DNA from: Catalinimonas niigatensis
GTDB taxonomy: Bacteria; Bacteroidota; Bacteroidia; Cytophagales; Cyclobacteriaceae
Reading direction: 5' to 3'
DNA length: 64,000 nt
Assembly: GCF_030506285.1 (NCBI RefSeq)
Contig: NZ_CP119422.1
Location: 7,055,501-7,119,500, forward strand
The notes beneath the pieces are model-generated. The model saw nothing but the letters and a program-made list of their open reading frames with translations, did no database searches and was not told the DNA's origin. Every line of letters starts with the position of its first letter. Positions within the stretch are counted from its first letter, which is position 1. The position numbers and the translations under genes were made by a program. Shown piece after piece: positions 50,141 to 59,235 of the stretch.

Positions 50141-52255
50141 ATGATGAGGTTTCTCTTTTTGTCCATACTTACAAGCATCACCTTAGCTGCGCAGGCTAAT
50201 TCTTCCATAGACAGTCTGCTTGCCCTACTGCCTACAGTCCAAAAAAAGGATCAGGTTGATATCCTGAACCAGCTGGGAGAAGCTTATCGATACCAGGATA
50301 TTAGCCAATCCACCCTTTTTTTAGTTGAGGCTTTGAGCTTAGCGAACAAATTAGAATACAAACCTGGGATAAGTGTAGCTCAACTTAATCTTGGGGCAAA
50401 CGCAATTATCAGGGGTGATTTGGAAGCTGGAATCTTACATACTCGTCAGGCCCTGCAGTTATTTAAGATTTTGAAAGACCAGACTGGAGTTGCTAATGCC
50501 AAGAAGAACCTGGGCATACTGGCCTACTTTGAAGGCGATTATGCACAGGCAAAAAGTGATTACCAGGCTGCTTTAAAACTTTTTCTCCAGACAAATGATA
50601 CCAGAGGACAGGCAAAATGCTACGCCAATATAGGTTTGGTTTTAACCTTACAGGGTGAATACGAAAAAGCATTGGCCAATTTTTTTCAAAGTTTGCGTTG
50701 CAATGAGCAGCTTAACAACCAGGATGGAATTGCCAGCGACTACGTATATATAGCTCAGATCTATCAACATTCCCATGAGCTTGTCAAGGCCATAGACTAT
50801 CAGAAAAAAGCATTGACCATTTTTGAAAACACAAATAATCAGATTCGGCAATCACTCTTACTCAGTGATATAGGAAAATCCCATCATCACCAAAAATCCT
50901 GGAAAAAAGCACTGGAATATTACGAAAACGCGCTGAAACTACAGAAGGTGCTTGGAAACGAGCGGGATATCGGGACTACCTTAGGCAATATGGGAGCTGT
51001 TTATGAAGAAATAGGTCAGATAAATAAGGCAAGGAAGCATTATCAGGCATCCCTTAAGATAGCCAGAAGAGTAGGTAACGAGACTGCTATTCCTGCTTTA
51101 TTACTCAACCTGGCAGAATTAGAACTACAGCAAAGCGCTTATCAAACCGCTGAAAAATACCTGAACCAGGCCTTCTCTATGTCCAAAAGAATGGGCCATA
51201 AAGAAGATCTGCAACAAGTTTTTCATCTCTTTTACCTGATGTATGAAGCTCAAAAAAATTACCCTAAAGCACTTCATCATTACCAAATCTCAAGAACCTA
51301 TCAGGATAGTCTGTTCAATGAAGAAAAATCCAGACAGATGGCAGAATTGCAAACCAGCTATGAAGTAGAGAAAAAAGAGCAGCAAATTACCGCTCAGGCG
51401 CAGGAAATAGGTTTGCTTGCAGAAAACAGATTGATAGAAGAACGCTTGCGCATGGTTTTGTTCATAGCTTTAGGATTACTTTTCTTATTAATCCTTTTTG
51501 TCTATAGCAGGTATCGCCTTAAACAGAGATCAGCACAGTTGCTCAACGAAAAAAATCAGGAAATTCAGCAAAAAAATATCCGGATCAGTCAGATGAACCA
51601 GGAACTGGAAAAGCGAATGTTGCGTGCCCAGATGGACCCGCATTTCATTTTCAATTCACTCAATTCTATTCAGCATTTTATCACCACCAATGACAAAACT
51701 TCTGCACTGAAGTACTTGTCTAAGTTTTCCAAATTGATTCGCAGGGTATTGGAGAATTCTGTCAATACCCAGGTGCCTGTTGCCGATGAGATTACACTTT
51801 TGAAGCATTACATTGAATTAGAGCGTTTACGCTTTGACCACTGCTTCGATTATCAGATGTATGTAGACGCATCGGTGGATATTCATGACACGGAAATCCC
51901 ATTCCTACTCATTCAACCCTACGTGGAGAACGCGTTGGTACATGGACTGCGCTACAAAGCCGAAGGAGGCCGGTTAATGATTGAGATGAAAAAGGCGGGC
52001 AATGCCTTGTTATGTGTAGTAGAAGATAATGGTGTGGGAAGAGATGAGGCGAGAAGACACCGACTTCAAAACGCTTTTCCATCACGGGGAATGTCGCTAA
52101 CTCAGCAAAGACTTGAAACGCTAAACCATAAGCGGATAGAGAAAACCAGCGTTTGTACTCAAGATCTGGTAGATGCGCAGGGAAATCCTAGTGGAACGCG
52201 TGTAGAAATTTTAGTACCCCTAACTGATGACCTATGCTTAGTACCATCATTGTAG
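50141..52255 (+). CDS. TPR-domain sensor histidine kinase (YpdA/LytS-type)
   Basis: The 704-residue protein has a signal peptide (FLFLSILTSITLAAQA), then about eight TPR repeats (about 30-400), such as GVANAKKNLGILAYFEGDYAQAKSDYQAALKL and IGTTLGNMGAVYEEIGQINKARKHYQASLKI. A coiled segment and one membrane helix follow (about 440-458, VLFIALGLLFLLILFVYS). The His_kinase domain has the phosphorylated His501 in QMDPHFIFNSLNSIQHFI, and the HATPase lobe has PFLLIQPYVENALVHGL and VVEDNGVGRDEA. This layout with a LytTR partner is common in Bacteroidota. The TPR part should sense a periplasmic partner protein. The LytTR regulator gene overlaps its end by 22 bases. Confidence 0.92.
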   Translation: MMRFLFLSILTSITLAAQANSSIDSLLALLPTVQKKDQVDILNQLGEAYRYQDISQSTLFLVEALSLANKLEYKPGISVAQLNLGANAIIRGDLEAGILHTRQALQLFKILKDQTGVANAKKNLGILAYFEGDYAQAKSDYQAALKLFLQTNDTRGQAKCYANIGLVLTLQGEYEKALANFFQSLRCNEQLNNQDGIASDYVYIAQIYQHSHELVKAIDYQKKALTIFENTNNQIRQSLLLSDIGKSHHHQKSWKKALEYYENALKLQKVLGNERDIGTTLGNMGAVYEEIGQINKARKHYQASLKIARRVGNETAIPALLLNLAELELQQSAYQTAEKYLNQAFSMSKRMGHKEDLQQVFHLFYLMYEAQKNYPKALHHYQISRTYQDSLFNEEKSRQMAELQTSYEVEKKEQQITAQAQEIGLLAENRLIEERLRMVLFIALGLLFLLILFVYSRYRLKQRSAQLLNEKNQEIQQKNIRISQMNQELEKRMLRAQMDPHFIFNSLNSIQHFITTNDKTSALKYLSKFSKLIRRVLENSVNTQVPVADEITLLKHYIELERLRFDHCFDYQMYVDASVDIHDTEIPFLLIQPYVENALVHGLRYKAEGGRLMIEMKKAGNALLCVVEDNGVGRDEARRHRLQNAFPSRGMSLTQQRLETLNHKRIEKTSVCTQDLVDAQGNPSGTRVEILVPLTDDLCLVPSL

Positions 52256-52992
52256 AAGATGAACTACACAGTCGTGAAGCATTAAAAAACCTGATCAGCG
52301 AATACTGTCCTGAAGTGTCAGTTCAGGCGGTGGCGGCTTCTGTAAAAGAAGGTGTAGAGCTTGTAAATATGCTGAAGCCAGATTTGCTTTTATTGGATAT
52401 TGCCCTCAATCAAGGCACCGGCTTCGATCTGCTTAAGCTAGTGCAGAAGCGAACTTTTGACGTCATCTTTACCACAGCCTATGAGCATTATGCACTTCGC
52501 GCCATCAAATTCAGCGCGATTGATTATCTGCTCAAACCCATTGATTTAGAAGAACTTCAGATCTCTATCAGGAAAGTGCTTGCCAAGCAACAAACTTCAT
52601 CATATAATCAGCAGATTGACACGCTGCTTTGTAATCTGCAAAACCATAATTATCGTCAACATACCATCACTTTAACAACTTCTGAAGGGCTCCTCTTTGT
52701 GCCGGTACACGAAATTATCCGGCTGGAAGCTATGGGGTCATACACCCAGTTTCATCTCATCAATACTAAAAAGATCCTGGTAAGTAAACATCTGAAAGAA
52801 TATGAACTACTGCTGAGAGATGCAGACTTTTACCGCATTCATCAATCCCACCTTATCAATCTGAATGAGGTAGCAAAATATGTAAAATCAGAAGGAGGAT
52901 ACGTGGTACTGAAGGACCAGACCCGGATAAAAGTCTCCAACAGCCGTAAAGAACTCTTCTTCAGCCGAATGCATTATCAGGCTCGGATGTAA
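52234..52992 (+). CDS. LytTR-family response regulator
   Basis: The 252-residue protein has a receiver domain (about 1-120) with the acidic pair VEDE (7-10), phosphoacceptor Asp55 in LLLLDIALNQGTGF, Thr in FTTAYEHYALRAI and Lys in YLLKPI. The LytTR DNA-binding domain (about 145-250) shows LTTSEGLLFVPVHEIIRLEAMGSYTQFHL, KHLKEYE, FYRIHQSHLINLNEVAKYVKSEGGYVVL and VSNSRKELFFSR. Its start lies inside the kinase gene (22-base overlap), so the two are coupled. It is expected to regulate nearby envelope genes, with the divergent lipoproteins as candidates. A terminator-like hairpin occurs farther downstream at 53300. Confidence 0.93.
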   Translation: MLSTIIVEDELHSREALKNLISEYCPEVSVQAVAASVKEGVELVNMLKPDLLLLDIALNQGTGFDLLKLVQKRTFDVIFTTAYEHYALRAIKFSAIDYLLKPIDLEELQISIRKVLAKQQTSSYNQQIDTLLCNLQNHNYRQHTITLTTSEGLLFVPVHEIIRLEAMGSYTQFHLINTKKILVSKHLKEYELLLRDADFYRIHQSHLINLNEVAKYVKSEGGYVVLKDQTRIKVSNSRKELFFSRMHYQARM

Positions 52993-53080
52993 AAGCCTCT
53001 GGCTAAAAAGATATATATGAGCTGATTGAGACTGAGTGTATTTTTACCTTCAAAGGGGGTGCCTGTGAAAAGTATTCCAG

Positions 53081-53287
53081 GTGTTTACCAGGCAGTGCCT
53101 CCTTTGGCTTTCAACTATTCACCGGGTTGGAAGGACATGCCCCCTTTTTTACTTTTATCTCCTCAGCAGTTTCGTTGCCAGCCATACAGAGGGAGGAATA
53201 CATTTCCTTTCTGCCTGCATTGCCGGACAGAAACTGGGTGATGAAGTAGCTGAATGGACGATGAATAATTACCTGCGGCCAATATAA
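53081..53287 (+). pseudogene. Possible remnant of a gene end within a noncoding stretch
   Basis: The interval 52993-53555 has no complete gene. A frame at 53081-53287 ends with protein-like sequence GGIHFLSACIAGQKLGDEVA then EWTMNNYLRPI and a TAA, followed 13 bases later by a strong hairpin. The upstream part of the frame looks nonsensical, while the other forward frame before about 53170 reads sensibly (FNYSPGWKDMPPF), so a frameshifted remnant is possible. Farther upstream, CAAAGGGGG at about 53050 and CCTCCTTTG at about 53100 form an imperfect inverted repeat. I cannot name the family. Confidence 0.25.
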
Positions 53288-53299
53288 CTAATTCATTCC

Positions 53300-53333
53300 A
53301 AGAACAGATCTGTACCCACAGGTCTGTTCTTTA
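53300..53333 (+). terminator. Stable hairpin, likely terminator
   Basis: AAGAACAGATCTGT (53300-53313) pairs with ACAGGTCTGTTCTT (53318-53331), with one G-T wobble, around a four-base ACCC loop and a short TTT tail. It would end either the LytTR operon transcript or the possible remnant at 53081. Confidence 0.6.
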
Positions 53334-53555
53334 AAACACATTTTACGATTGAAGACGGCAAACTCTGAATTAAAAAGAAATCTTTAAGGATAAAGGTTTC
53401 TACTGCTGTTGGTTTAGCTATGATGCTACCTCAACCTGACACTAAAGGATACCAAGTTTTATCTACCGATTCTGCTATTTGTGAGTATATCTCTTAGTTC
53501 TGCGCCGGGTGGTAAGTTGATTACCCAAAACAAATGGCAATGATCCTTTATGGAA

Positions 53556-54902
53556 CTATACTTTCGGCAGTTTCCAGGGAGTGCGATAGTGAGCCTTTGT
53601 CATTTTATGAATTTCAGCGTCGTGAAGCACCATGTTTTTTTTCTCATCCCAGAATACTTTCTTTCCTGAGCGATAAGCAATATTGCCCAGCTGGGCATTG
53701 ACCGCAGCTGTACGTCCCATATCTATGGTACAGCGGGTGGGTTGACGGGATTTGATACATTCCAGAAAGTTAAGGGTATGCAAATCCAGACCAGAGCCTT
53801 GAGACTTTTGTACAGGAAGCCGTTCAGTCATAAACTTACCATCTTCTTCTTCAGGCAGTATTTCCCATTGGCTTCTGTCTATCACTAAAGTTCCCTGAGT
53901 ACCAATGAAAGCGACACCAGGTTGATTACGATTGTAAGGCCCTACTGCGCTGCCCAAAGTCTGTTCCCACTGCATAGAGAAGTTTCCAAAATCATAGAGA
54001 ACTTGTAGTGTATCAGGAGTTTCTGCAGCACTGTCAGGATCAGCATATTTCCCTCCGGTGGCAGAAACAGAAAGAGGGGTAGTTACCTGCATACCCGCCA
54101 AAGCCATGTCAATCATATGCACACCCCAGTCTGTCATTAGCCCTCCTGCATAATCCCAGAAGTAGCGAAAGCTACCATGAAAACGATTGGGATTAAAAGC
54201 GCGGTGAGGCGCAGGCCCCAGCCACATCTCATAATCCACTCCGGCAGGTACAGACTCATTTGCTTTAACCGGAAAACTTCTGCCATAACTGGTATACGCC
54301 CAGCTTTTTACTGAACGGACTTTTCCTAGTTTGCCCGACGGTACATATTCCAGCGCATGTTCCCAGTGCGGGTCGCTGCGCTGCCACTGACCAACCTGTA
54401 CAACTCGTTGATAGCGTTGTGCTGCGGCTACCATCAGGTTACACTCCTCAATAGAGTTGGCAATGGGTTTCTCCACATATACATCTTTTCCAGCCTCACA
54501 GGCATGAATCATTTGTAGGCAGTGCCAGTGATCCGGGGTGCCTATAATGACGGCATCCACATCTTTGTTGTCCAGTAACTTCCGGTAATCGCGGTATAGG
54601 CTGGCTTTCTTACTTGTTTTCTCTTCCAGTTCAGCTGCGCGCTTATCCAACACATTGCTATCCACATCACAGAGAGCAATACACTCAACACCCTCATGCT
54701 TCAGCATAGAATTTAAATTATGCCAACCCATATTGTTACATCCAATCAGACCTACCCTTATCGTTTCGTTGGCTGAAAAAAGCGGCCGGATTGCTTTTTT
54801 TGGAGAGTTAGTTGCAAAAACATGTTCAGGTACAGCGCTAATACTGATCCCGGTAGCTATCTGTGCTGCGCTTTGCAAGAATTTTCGTCTGCCTGACTTC
54901 AT
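53556..54902 (-). CDS. Tat-exported Gfo/Idh/MocA-family oxidoreductase
   Basis: The 448-residue protein starts MKSGRRKFLQSAAQIATGIS, a twin-arginine signal. The NAD(P)-binding Rossmann domain follows: IRVGLIGCNNMGWHNLNSML, CIALCDVDSNVLDK, DVDAVIIGTPDHWHCLQMIHACEAGKDVYVEKPIANS with the conserved EKP. The C-terminal GFO_IDH_MocA alpha/beta part has YEMWLGPAPHRAFNPNRFHGSFRYFWDYAGGLMTDWGVHMIDM, typical of Bacteroidota members. Exported family members are thought to use tightly bound NAD(P) on sugars, as in glycoside hydrolase family 109-like enzymes. It lies 147 bases after the PQQ-fusion gene on the same strand and may be part of the same sugar-oxidation group. Confidence 0.9.
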   Translation of the reverse strand: MKSGRRKFLQSAAQIATGISISAVPEHVFATNSPKKAIRPLFSANETIRVGLIGCNNMGWHNLNSMLKHEGVECIALCDVDSNVLDKRAAELEEKTSKKASLYRDYRKLLDNKDVDAVIIGTPDHWHCLQMIHACEAGKDVYVEKPIANSIEECNLMVAAAQRYQRVVQVGQWQRSDPHWEHALEYVPSGKLGKVRSVKSWAYTSYGRSFPVKANESVPAGVDYEMWLGPAPHRAFNPNRFHGSFRYFWDYAGGLMTDWGVHMIDMALAGMQVTTPLSVSATGGKYADPDSAAETPDTLQVLYDFGNFSMQWEQTLGSAVGPYNRNQPGVAFIGTQGTLVIDRSQWEILPEEEDGKFMTERLPVQKSQGSGLDLHTLNFLECIKSRQPTRCTIDMGRTAAVNAQLGNIAYRSGKKVFWDEKKNMVLHDAEIHKMTKAHYRTPWKLPKV

Positions 54903-55048
54903 CTTTTAATAGGTTGTTTTGGTGGTGTTATCATTTTCATCTACTCCATTGGAGCAGGCTTTAACAATCTACCGAAATTTATAAATCGTGACAAGCATTA
55001 TATTTACTCTTCTGTATAACCAAAAGAGAGGTGCAATTTATATGATGA

Positions 55049-57895
55049 TCAAAGTGTACGAATTCTCATATTTCTCCACTTCATCACATACAATCCTTCA
55101 TCTTCCATGCCGTGCATTTGCAAACCTATAAACCCTTTGGAATGGGTTTGGTATACTTCTTCATTCACCAGATCCTCTACCTGCTGCCCATTCACCCAGG
55201 TTTGAATGCGCGAACCTTTGGCCACAATGCGCAGGGTATTCCAACCCTCGTTGTGTAAATAGTGATGCCCATTTTGTATTTTGTCATCAGATGAAAGCCA
55301 GCCGGTACCCAGCGCCTCTCCATAAATGAGACCGGTAGTAGGCGTACCCGGACGATGATTTCTCTGCATCTCTACCTGAGGGCCATAGACCCTGCCTGCT
55401 CTTTCATTGTAGCCTTCACCCTCTGTAACTGGCTTGACCTGAGACCTGATTTGTATGCCGGAATTGGTTACACTATCCACCATCATTTCAAGTTCAAGCT
55501 CAAAATCATCAAACTCTTGGGTGGTACATAGAAAAGAATTCTGGCTCCCTTTTACCGTTCTGCCTACGATGGAACTATCTTCCACCGTATAGGTATGTGA
55601 GCCGTTCAGGTGAACCCAGCCTTCTAAGTCCTTGCCATTAAAAAGATTTATCCAACCTTTGTTTTCATCATCAGCGTTTGATTCAGTATCCTCTGAGGCA
55701 GGCAACGCAAATGCAATGATAGAATCCCCATATTTGGTTGCGTTTTTTCCTCCTCCTCCGGCAGCGATCACCACATACTGTTTACCATTTATCATATATA
55801 CACTGGGCGTAGCATAACCTCCTGCGGGTAGTTGATACTCCCATAGAACCTCACCGCTGTGCGAACTGAATGCCCGAATCTTTTCGTCAGGAGTAGCCGC
55901 AATGAATGTCACACCACCGGCGGTAGCCACTGGTCCACCGAAGTTTTTGGCTCCCGTATGGCGAATACCTTTGGCGACCAGCTCAGGATATTCTCCCAGT
56001 GGGACTTTCCACAGAATCTTACCCTCATTCAAATCAATGGCATTGAGTGTTCCCCAGGGAGGTGAAATGGCAGGCGCACCATAGGGATCTAAGAAAAATG
56101 GAATCTGAACTGAATAGCGGACACGTGAGCGCGCGTCCTGATTTTCTTCATCTATGCTTTCATTACTCTTCACAAAAGCGATCACTGCGTCAATTTCATC
56201 TTTGGAGAGTTGAGGAAAGGAAGGCATAATGCCTTGTCCCTGACGCAGTATATTCCGGATTTCCTCCTCATTCTGCTGTAAGTCGGTGAGCGCAGGAAAA
56301 GTGGGTAAATTTCCCTGTTTTTCCAGTCCATGACAGCTGGTACAGTTTTTCTGATAGACCAAAGCGCCACGCTCTAACATCGTCATTTCAGCCTTATTAT
56401 CCGTATCATAAAACCTGCTTAGGGTATTGATAGAAGGTGCTTCATTGGCATTGACATACAGCACATTCAGCGCCGGATCAAAGGAGGCTCCACCCCATTC
56501 CACGCCACCCTGATGGCTTGGCATAGTAATCATGCCCTGCAAAGAGGGAGGGGTATAGATATGTCCTGTTTCATATCTTCTGAATTGCTCCAAAGCTGAA
56601 GTCCTGGATTCCGGAGTAACATTCGTAAGATCGGCTTCTGTAAGCGATGTGCGAACGAGCGGTGGCGGTTTCAAAGGAAAAGGCTGCGTGGGCCAGGCTT
56701 CCTCACCTGGTATCTTGGAGGCAGGTACTGGAACTTCTTCTACCGGAAATAATGGCTCACCCGTATCCCTGTCCAGTACGAAAGTGAAGCCCATTTTTGT
56801 CAGCTGAACGACAGCATCCCTGGTTTTTCCATTATTATTAAGCGTTACCAGTATGGGTGCTGGAGGATTGTCATAATCCCAGATGTCATGATGAACGGTC
56901 TGATAATGCCATATACGTTTCCCGGTAGTCGCATCCAGTGCCACGACAGAGTTTCCGAATAAGTTTGTGCCTTTCCGAAAGCCCCCGTAAAAATCATTGG
57001 CTGGTGAACCAGTGGCAAAGAATACCCAGCCTCTTTCCTCATCCACTGAGAATCCACCCCAGGGGTTAGCACCACCATAAGTTTCTCCCTCCACCCATTC
57101 CCAGGTATCGTAGCCAAACTCACCTTCCTGTGGAATCGTGTGAAAAATCCATTTGAATTCACCTGTCACCGCATCAAATGCACGAACATGTCCCGGAGTA
57201 GAATTATATTCCTCCGGTACCCGCGAAGTGACAATCAGGAAGTTTTTGTATATGATGCCAGGAGTGGTTACTTCAATGGAAGCTTTGGCTACATCTACGC
57301 TCAGGTCTTTCCGTAAATCAATAAATCCATTTTCTCCAAAAGATTTGATCAATGTGCCCGTTTTTGCATCCAGCGCATACACACGGTTATTCACAAAATG
57401 GAAGATTCTCTTACCCTCTTCGCCTTCCCAATAAGTAACTCCCCGGCTGCGTCCGCGAAAAACTTTCTGGTCTTCATGATATTGCGCTGACTCAAATACC
57501 CAAACTTCCTTCCCGGTAGTAGCGTCCAGCGCTATAGCATTCAGTTTGGGAGTAGTGAAGTAAATCAAACCTTCTACAATGATAGGATTGCTATACATAG
57601 ACGGCCCATTGGGATCACCGGTATGATATTCCCAGGCGGGCTCAAGCAGATGCACATTGGCAGCATGAATTTGCGCCAGTTCAGCATATTGGTTGGATTT
57701 TTTATCTCCCCGGTAGATGGCCCAATCGGTATAATTATCATAAGGGTCTTTGTGGTCATTCTTAGGAATGGTATCAGAGCCAATTCTTTGATAATATGAA
57801 GTAGAAAACTGACTACTTTTTGGATTCAGAAGTAGCCCTGACATCCATAAAGACAAGGTGCTTACAACAAATAGGAAAGATTTTAGGAGTGTCAT
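55049..57895 (-). CDS. PQQ-dependent dehydrogenase / cytochrome c / DUF1080 fusion
   Basis: The 948-residue exported protein has a signal peptide (FLFVVSTLSLWMSGLLL) and a quinoprotein beta-propeller (about 45-510: YDNYTDWAIYRGDKKSNQYAEL, LEPAWEYHTGD, VALDATTGKRIWHYQTVHHDIWDYDNPPAP). A cytochrome c inserted at about 510-600 has haem site CTSCH in YQKNCTSCHGLEKQG. The propeller closes at about 600-735 (FGGPVATAGGVTFIAATPDEKIRAF). A DUF1080 lectin-like domain is at about 750-948 (GWINLFNGKDLEGWVHLNG). The first part fits glucose or sugar dehydrogenases that use PQQ. DUF1080 belongs to the 3-keto-disaccharide hydrolase/concanavalin-like group. The combination implies sugar binding or cleavage combined with oxidation. 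It follows the DUF6807 gene by 61 bases. Confidence 0.88.
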   Translation of the reverse strand: MTLLKSFLFVVSTLSLWMSGLLLNPKSSQFSTSYYQRIGSDTIPKNDHKDPYDNYTDWAIYRGDKKSNQYAELAQIHAANVHLLEPAWEYHTGDPNGPSMYSNPIIVEGLIYFTTPKLNAIALDATTGKEVWVFESAQYHEDQKVFRGRSRGVTYWEGEEGKRIFHFVNNRVYALDAKTGTLIKSFGENGFIDLRKDLSVDVAKASIEVTTPGIIYKNFLIVTSRVPEEYNSTPGHVRAFDAVTGEFKWIFHTIPQEGEFGYDTWEWVEGETYGGANPWGGFSVDEERGWVFFATGSPANDFYGGFRKGTNLFGNSVVALDATTGKRIWHYQTVHHDIWDYDNPPAPILVTLNNNGKTRDAVVQLTKMGFTFVLDRDTGEPLFPVEEVPVPASKIPGEEAWPTQPFPLKPPPLVRTSLTEADLTNVTPESRTSALEQFRRYETGHIYTPPSLQGMITMPSHQGGVEWGGASFDPALNVLYVNANEAPSINTLSRFYDTDNKAEMTMLERGALVYQKNCTSCHGLEKQGNLPTFPALTDLQQNEEEIRNILRQGQGIMPSFPQLSKDEIDAVIAFVKSNESIDEENQDARSRVRYSVQIPFFLDPYGAPAISPPWGTLNAIDLNEGKILWKVPLGEYPELVAKGIRHTGAKNFGGPVATAGGVTFIAATPDEKIRAFSSHSGEVLWEYQLPAGGYATPSVYMINGKQYVVIAAGGGGKNATKYGDSIIAFALPASEDTESNADDENKGWINLFNGKDLEGWVHLNGSHTYTVEDSSIVGRTVKGSQNSFLCTTQEFDDFELELEMMVDSVTNSGIQIRSQVKPVTEGEGYNERAGRVYGPQVEMQRNHRPGTPTTGLIYGEALGTGWLSSDDKIQNGHHYLHNEGWNTLRIVAKGSRIQTWVNGQQVEDLVNEEVYQTHSKGFIGLQMHGMEDEGLYVMKWRNMRIRTL

Positions 57896-57956
57896 AAAAG
57901 ATGAATCTGATGATGCAAAAGTATTAGGTTGTTTGATCTATTATTCCTGTCATGTT

Positions 57957-58901
57957 TCAATCGCCGGTTAAGTCCCCGGCAACTTTGCTGTTTGTAATGT
58001 ACTCAGTCCATAAGTGCATCACTTCTTCAGGATTTAGTGCTCCAGTGTAGACCAGCAATCTATAGCGGATGACTTCACTTTCACCTTTATTGATTTTCCA
58101 GTCACCCAAAATCTGCCGCGATGGACCTACACCCAGTTCACCATCTACCCGCCAGGCGATAGGAAAGGCACTATTGTCAGGATGGTCAAAGATGGTGATA
58201 TGCGCCAGGTCATCACGTCCTTCCACCTGCATTCCCACATCAGTCCATATCGCACGCTGTCCTTCCGCTTCCTGGTTGCGCTGTCCATTGGCGTTGACCA
58301 CTTCGCCGGGAATTCCTTCATGCCAGGGCATGCGGAGGAACAATCCACCCACATAAAATTCGCCAAGAGTAATATCCGTTTTGGCTTCACCCTTCCATTC
58401 CAGGTCCAGCAGATATTTGCCCGCATGTTCATGCATAGACCAGTTTTGGGTTTCGGTAAGTATGGCTTCGCCGGTTTCGTCAAGCAGTTCGTACACCGTC
58501 TGCCATTTGACTTGTGGTCCTTCTTTATCTATGGCGCTGGCTGAGACTTTACGCCAGTAATCTCCCTGCCAGTTCATGAAGTAGTCTCGTTCATTGACCC
58601 GTTTTAATCCCCAATACAGGCCAGTTTGATGGGGATGATGTTCGGGACGATATTGAGTCAGTACACCTTTTCCATCAGGAGCAATAATAGGATGCACATA
58701 AGGTCGGGTATCTTCCCTGGCATGTTGGGATAAGATCAGTGATTTTTCCTCAGACCGATAGATAGAAATGCTTTCGTTTTGCTGATTATGTTCCAGGATC
58801 AAATGATTTTCAGGCTTTTTGGATTCTCCTTGCCCAAATGCCAGGGAACCCCAGCCAAAAATGAGGATAGCAATGAATACGCATGAGGTGACCGATCTCA
58901 T
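57957..58901 (-). CDS. Exported DUF6807 (PmoA-like) protein
   Basis: The 314-residue protein has a cleavable signal peptide (VFIAILIFGWGSLAFGQ). It then has the DUF6807 pattern: RPYVHPIIAPDGKGVLTQYRPEHHPHQTGLYWGLKRVN with the HHPHQ motif, GLFLRMPWHEGIPGEVVNANGQ and GRDDLAHITIFDHPDN. Family members (PmoA-like) are frequent beside Gfo/Idh/MocA oxidoreductases and DUF1080 genes in Bacteroidota and Planctomycetota and are thought to act on sugars outside the cytoplasm. The fold is probably a galactose-mutarotase-like beta-sandwich (inference). It is the first gene of the minus-strand group and is followed by the PQQ fusion. Confidence 0.83.
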   Translation of the reverse strand: MRSVTSCVFIAILIFGWGSLAFGQGESKKPENHLILEHNQQNESISIYRSEEKSLILSQHAREDTRPYVHPIIAPDGKGVLTQYRPEHHPHQTGLYWGLKRVNERDYFMNWQGDYWRKVSASAIDKEGPQVKWQTVYELLDETGEAILTETQNWSMHEHAGKYLLDLEWKGEAKTDITLGEFYVGGLFLRMPWHEGIPGEVVNANGQRNQEAEGQRAIWTDVGMQVEGRDDLAHITIFDHPDNSAFPIAWRVDGELGVGPSRQILGDWKINKGESEVIRYRLLVYTGALNPEEVMHLWTEYITNSKVAGDLTGD

Positions 58902-59235
58902 TCTATTTATTTTTCAGGTTGTGAATCAACAGCCCATAAAATAGAACAAAAATCTGAAGGATGCTTCAGTTCAACCATCTTTCTTAAGTTTGTAGTGGTG
59001 CTGTACTTTTGTTAGTATGTTCTTACACCTCTTTTTTTGTTCTCCCTATTCAGCTTCATCCAAAAAAAACAAAAACTCTTCTGCCTCTGAGTGGTTAGAT
59101 TATGTGATTGCTGTAAGCCATAGCGGAAGCATCTTGCTTCATTTTTACGCGCTTGAGATAGTAAACTATGCCAAGCTAATGGTCCGGCACGTTGGTTATC
59201 ATTTTTTACACATACGTATACAATTTTTTTTAACT
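58902..59235. other. Divergent intergenic region
   Basis: These 334 bases separate the DUF6807 gene (minus) and the GntA-like gene (plus). A palindrome CTGAAGGATGCTTCAG lies at 58956-58971. TACTTTTG at 59004-59011 fits the -7 consensus, but no TTG sits at the right distance. The frame open from ATG 59017 to the GntA-like start encodes poorly structured sequence and is rejected as coding. No terminator or RNA gene is seen. Confidence 0.35.

Noticed and set aside
53026-53241. 71-codon frame after the LytTR gene as an intact gene
   Set aside because: Its composition is low-quality, it overlaps another open frame, and it has no recognisable domain; it was treated only as part of a possible remnant.
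59017-59235. Upstream extension of the GntA-like gene to ATG 59017
   Set aside because: The extra 73 residues are compositionally odd and have no family match; the recognisable domain begins near ATG 59236.
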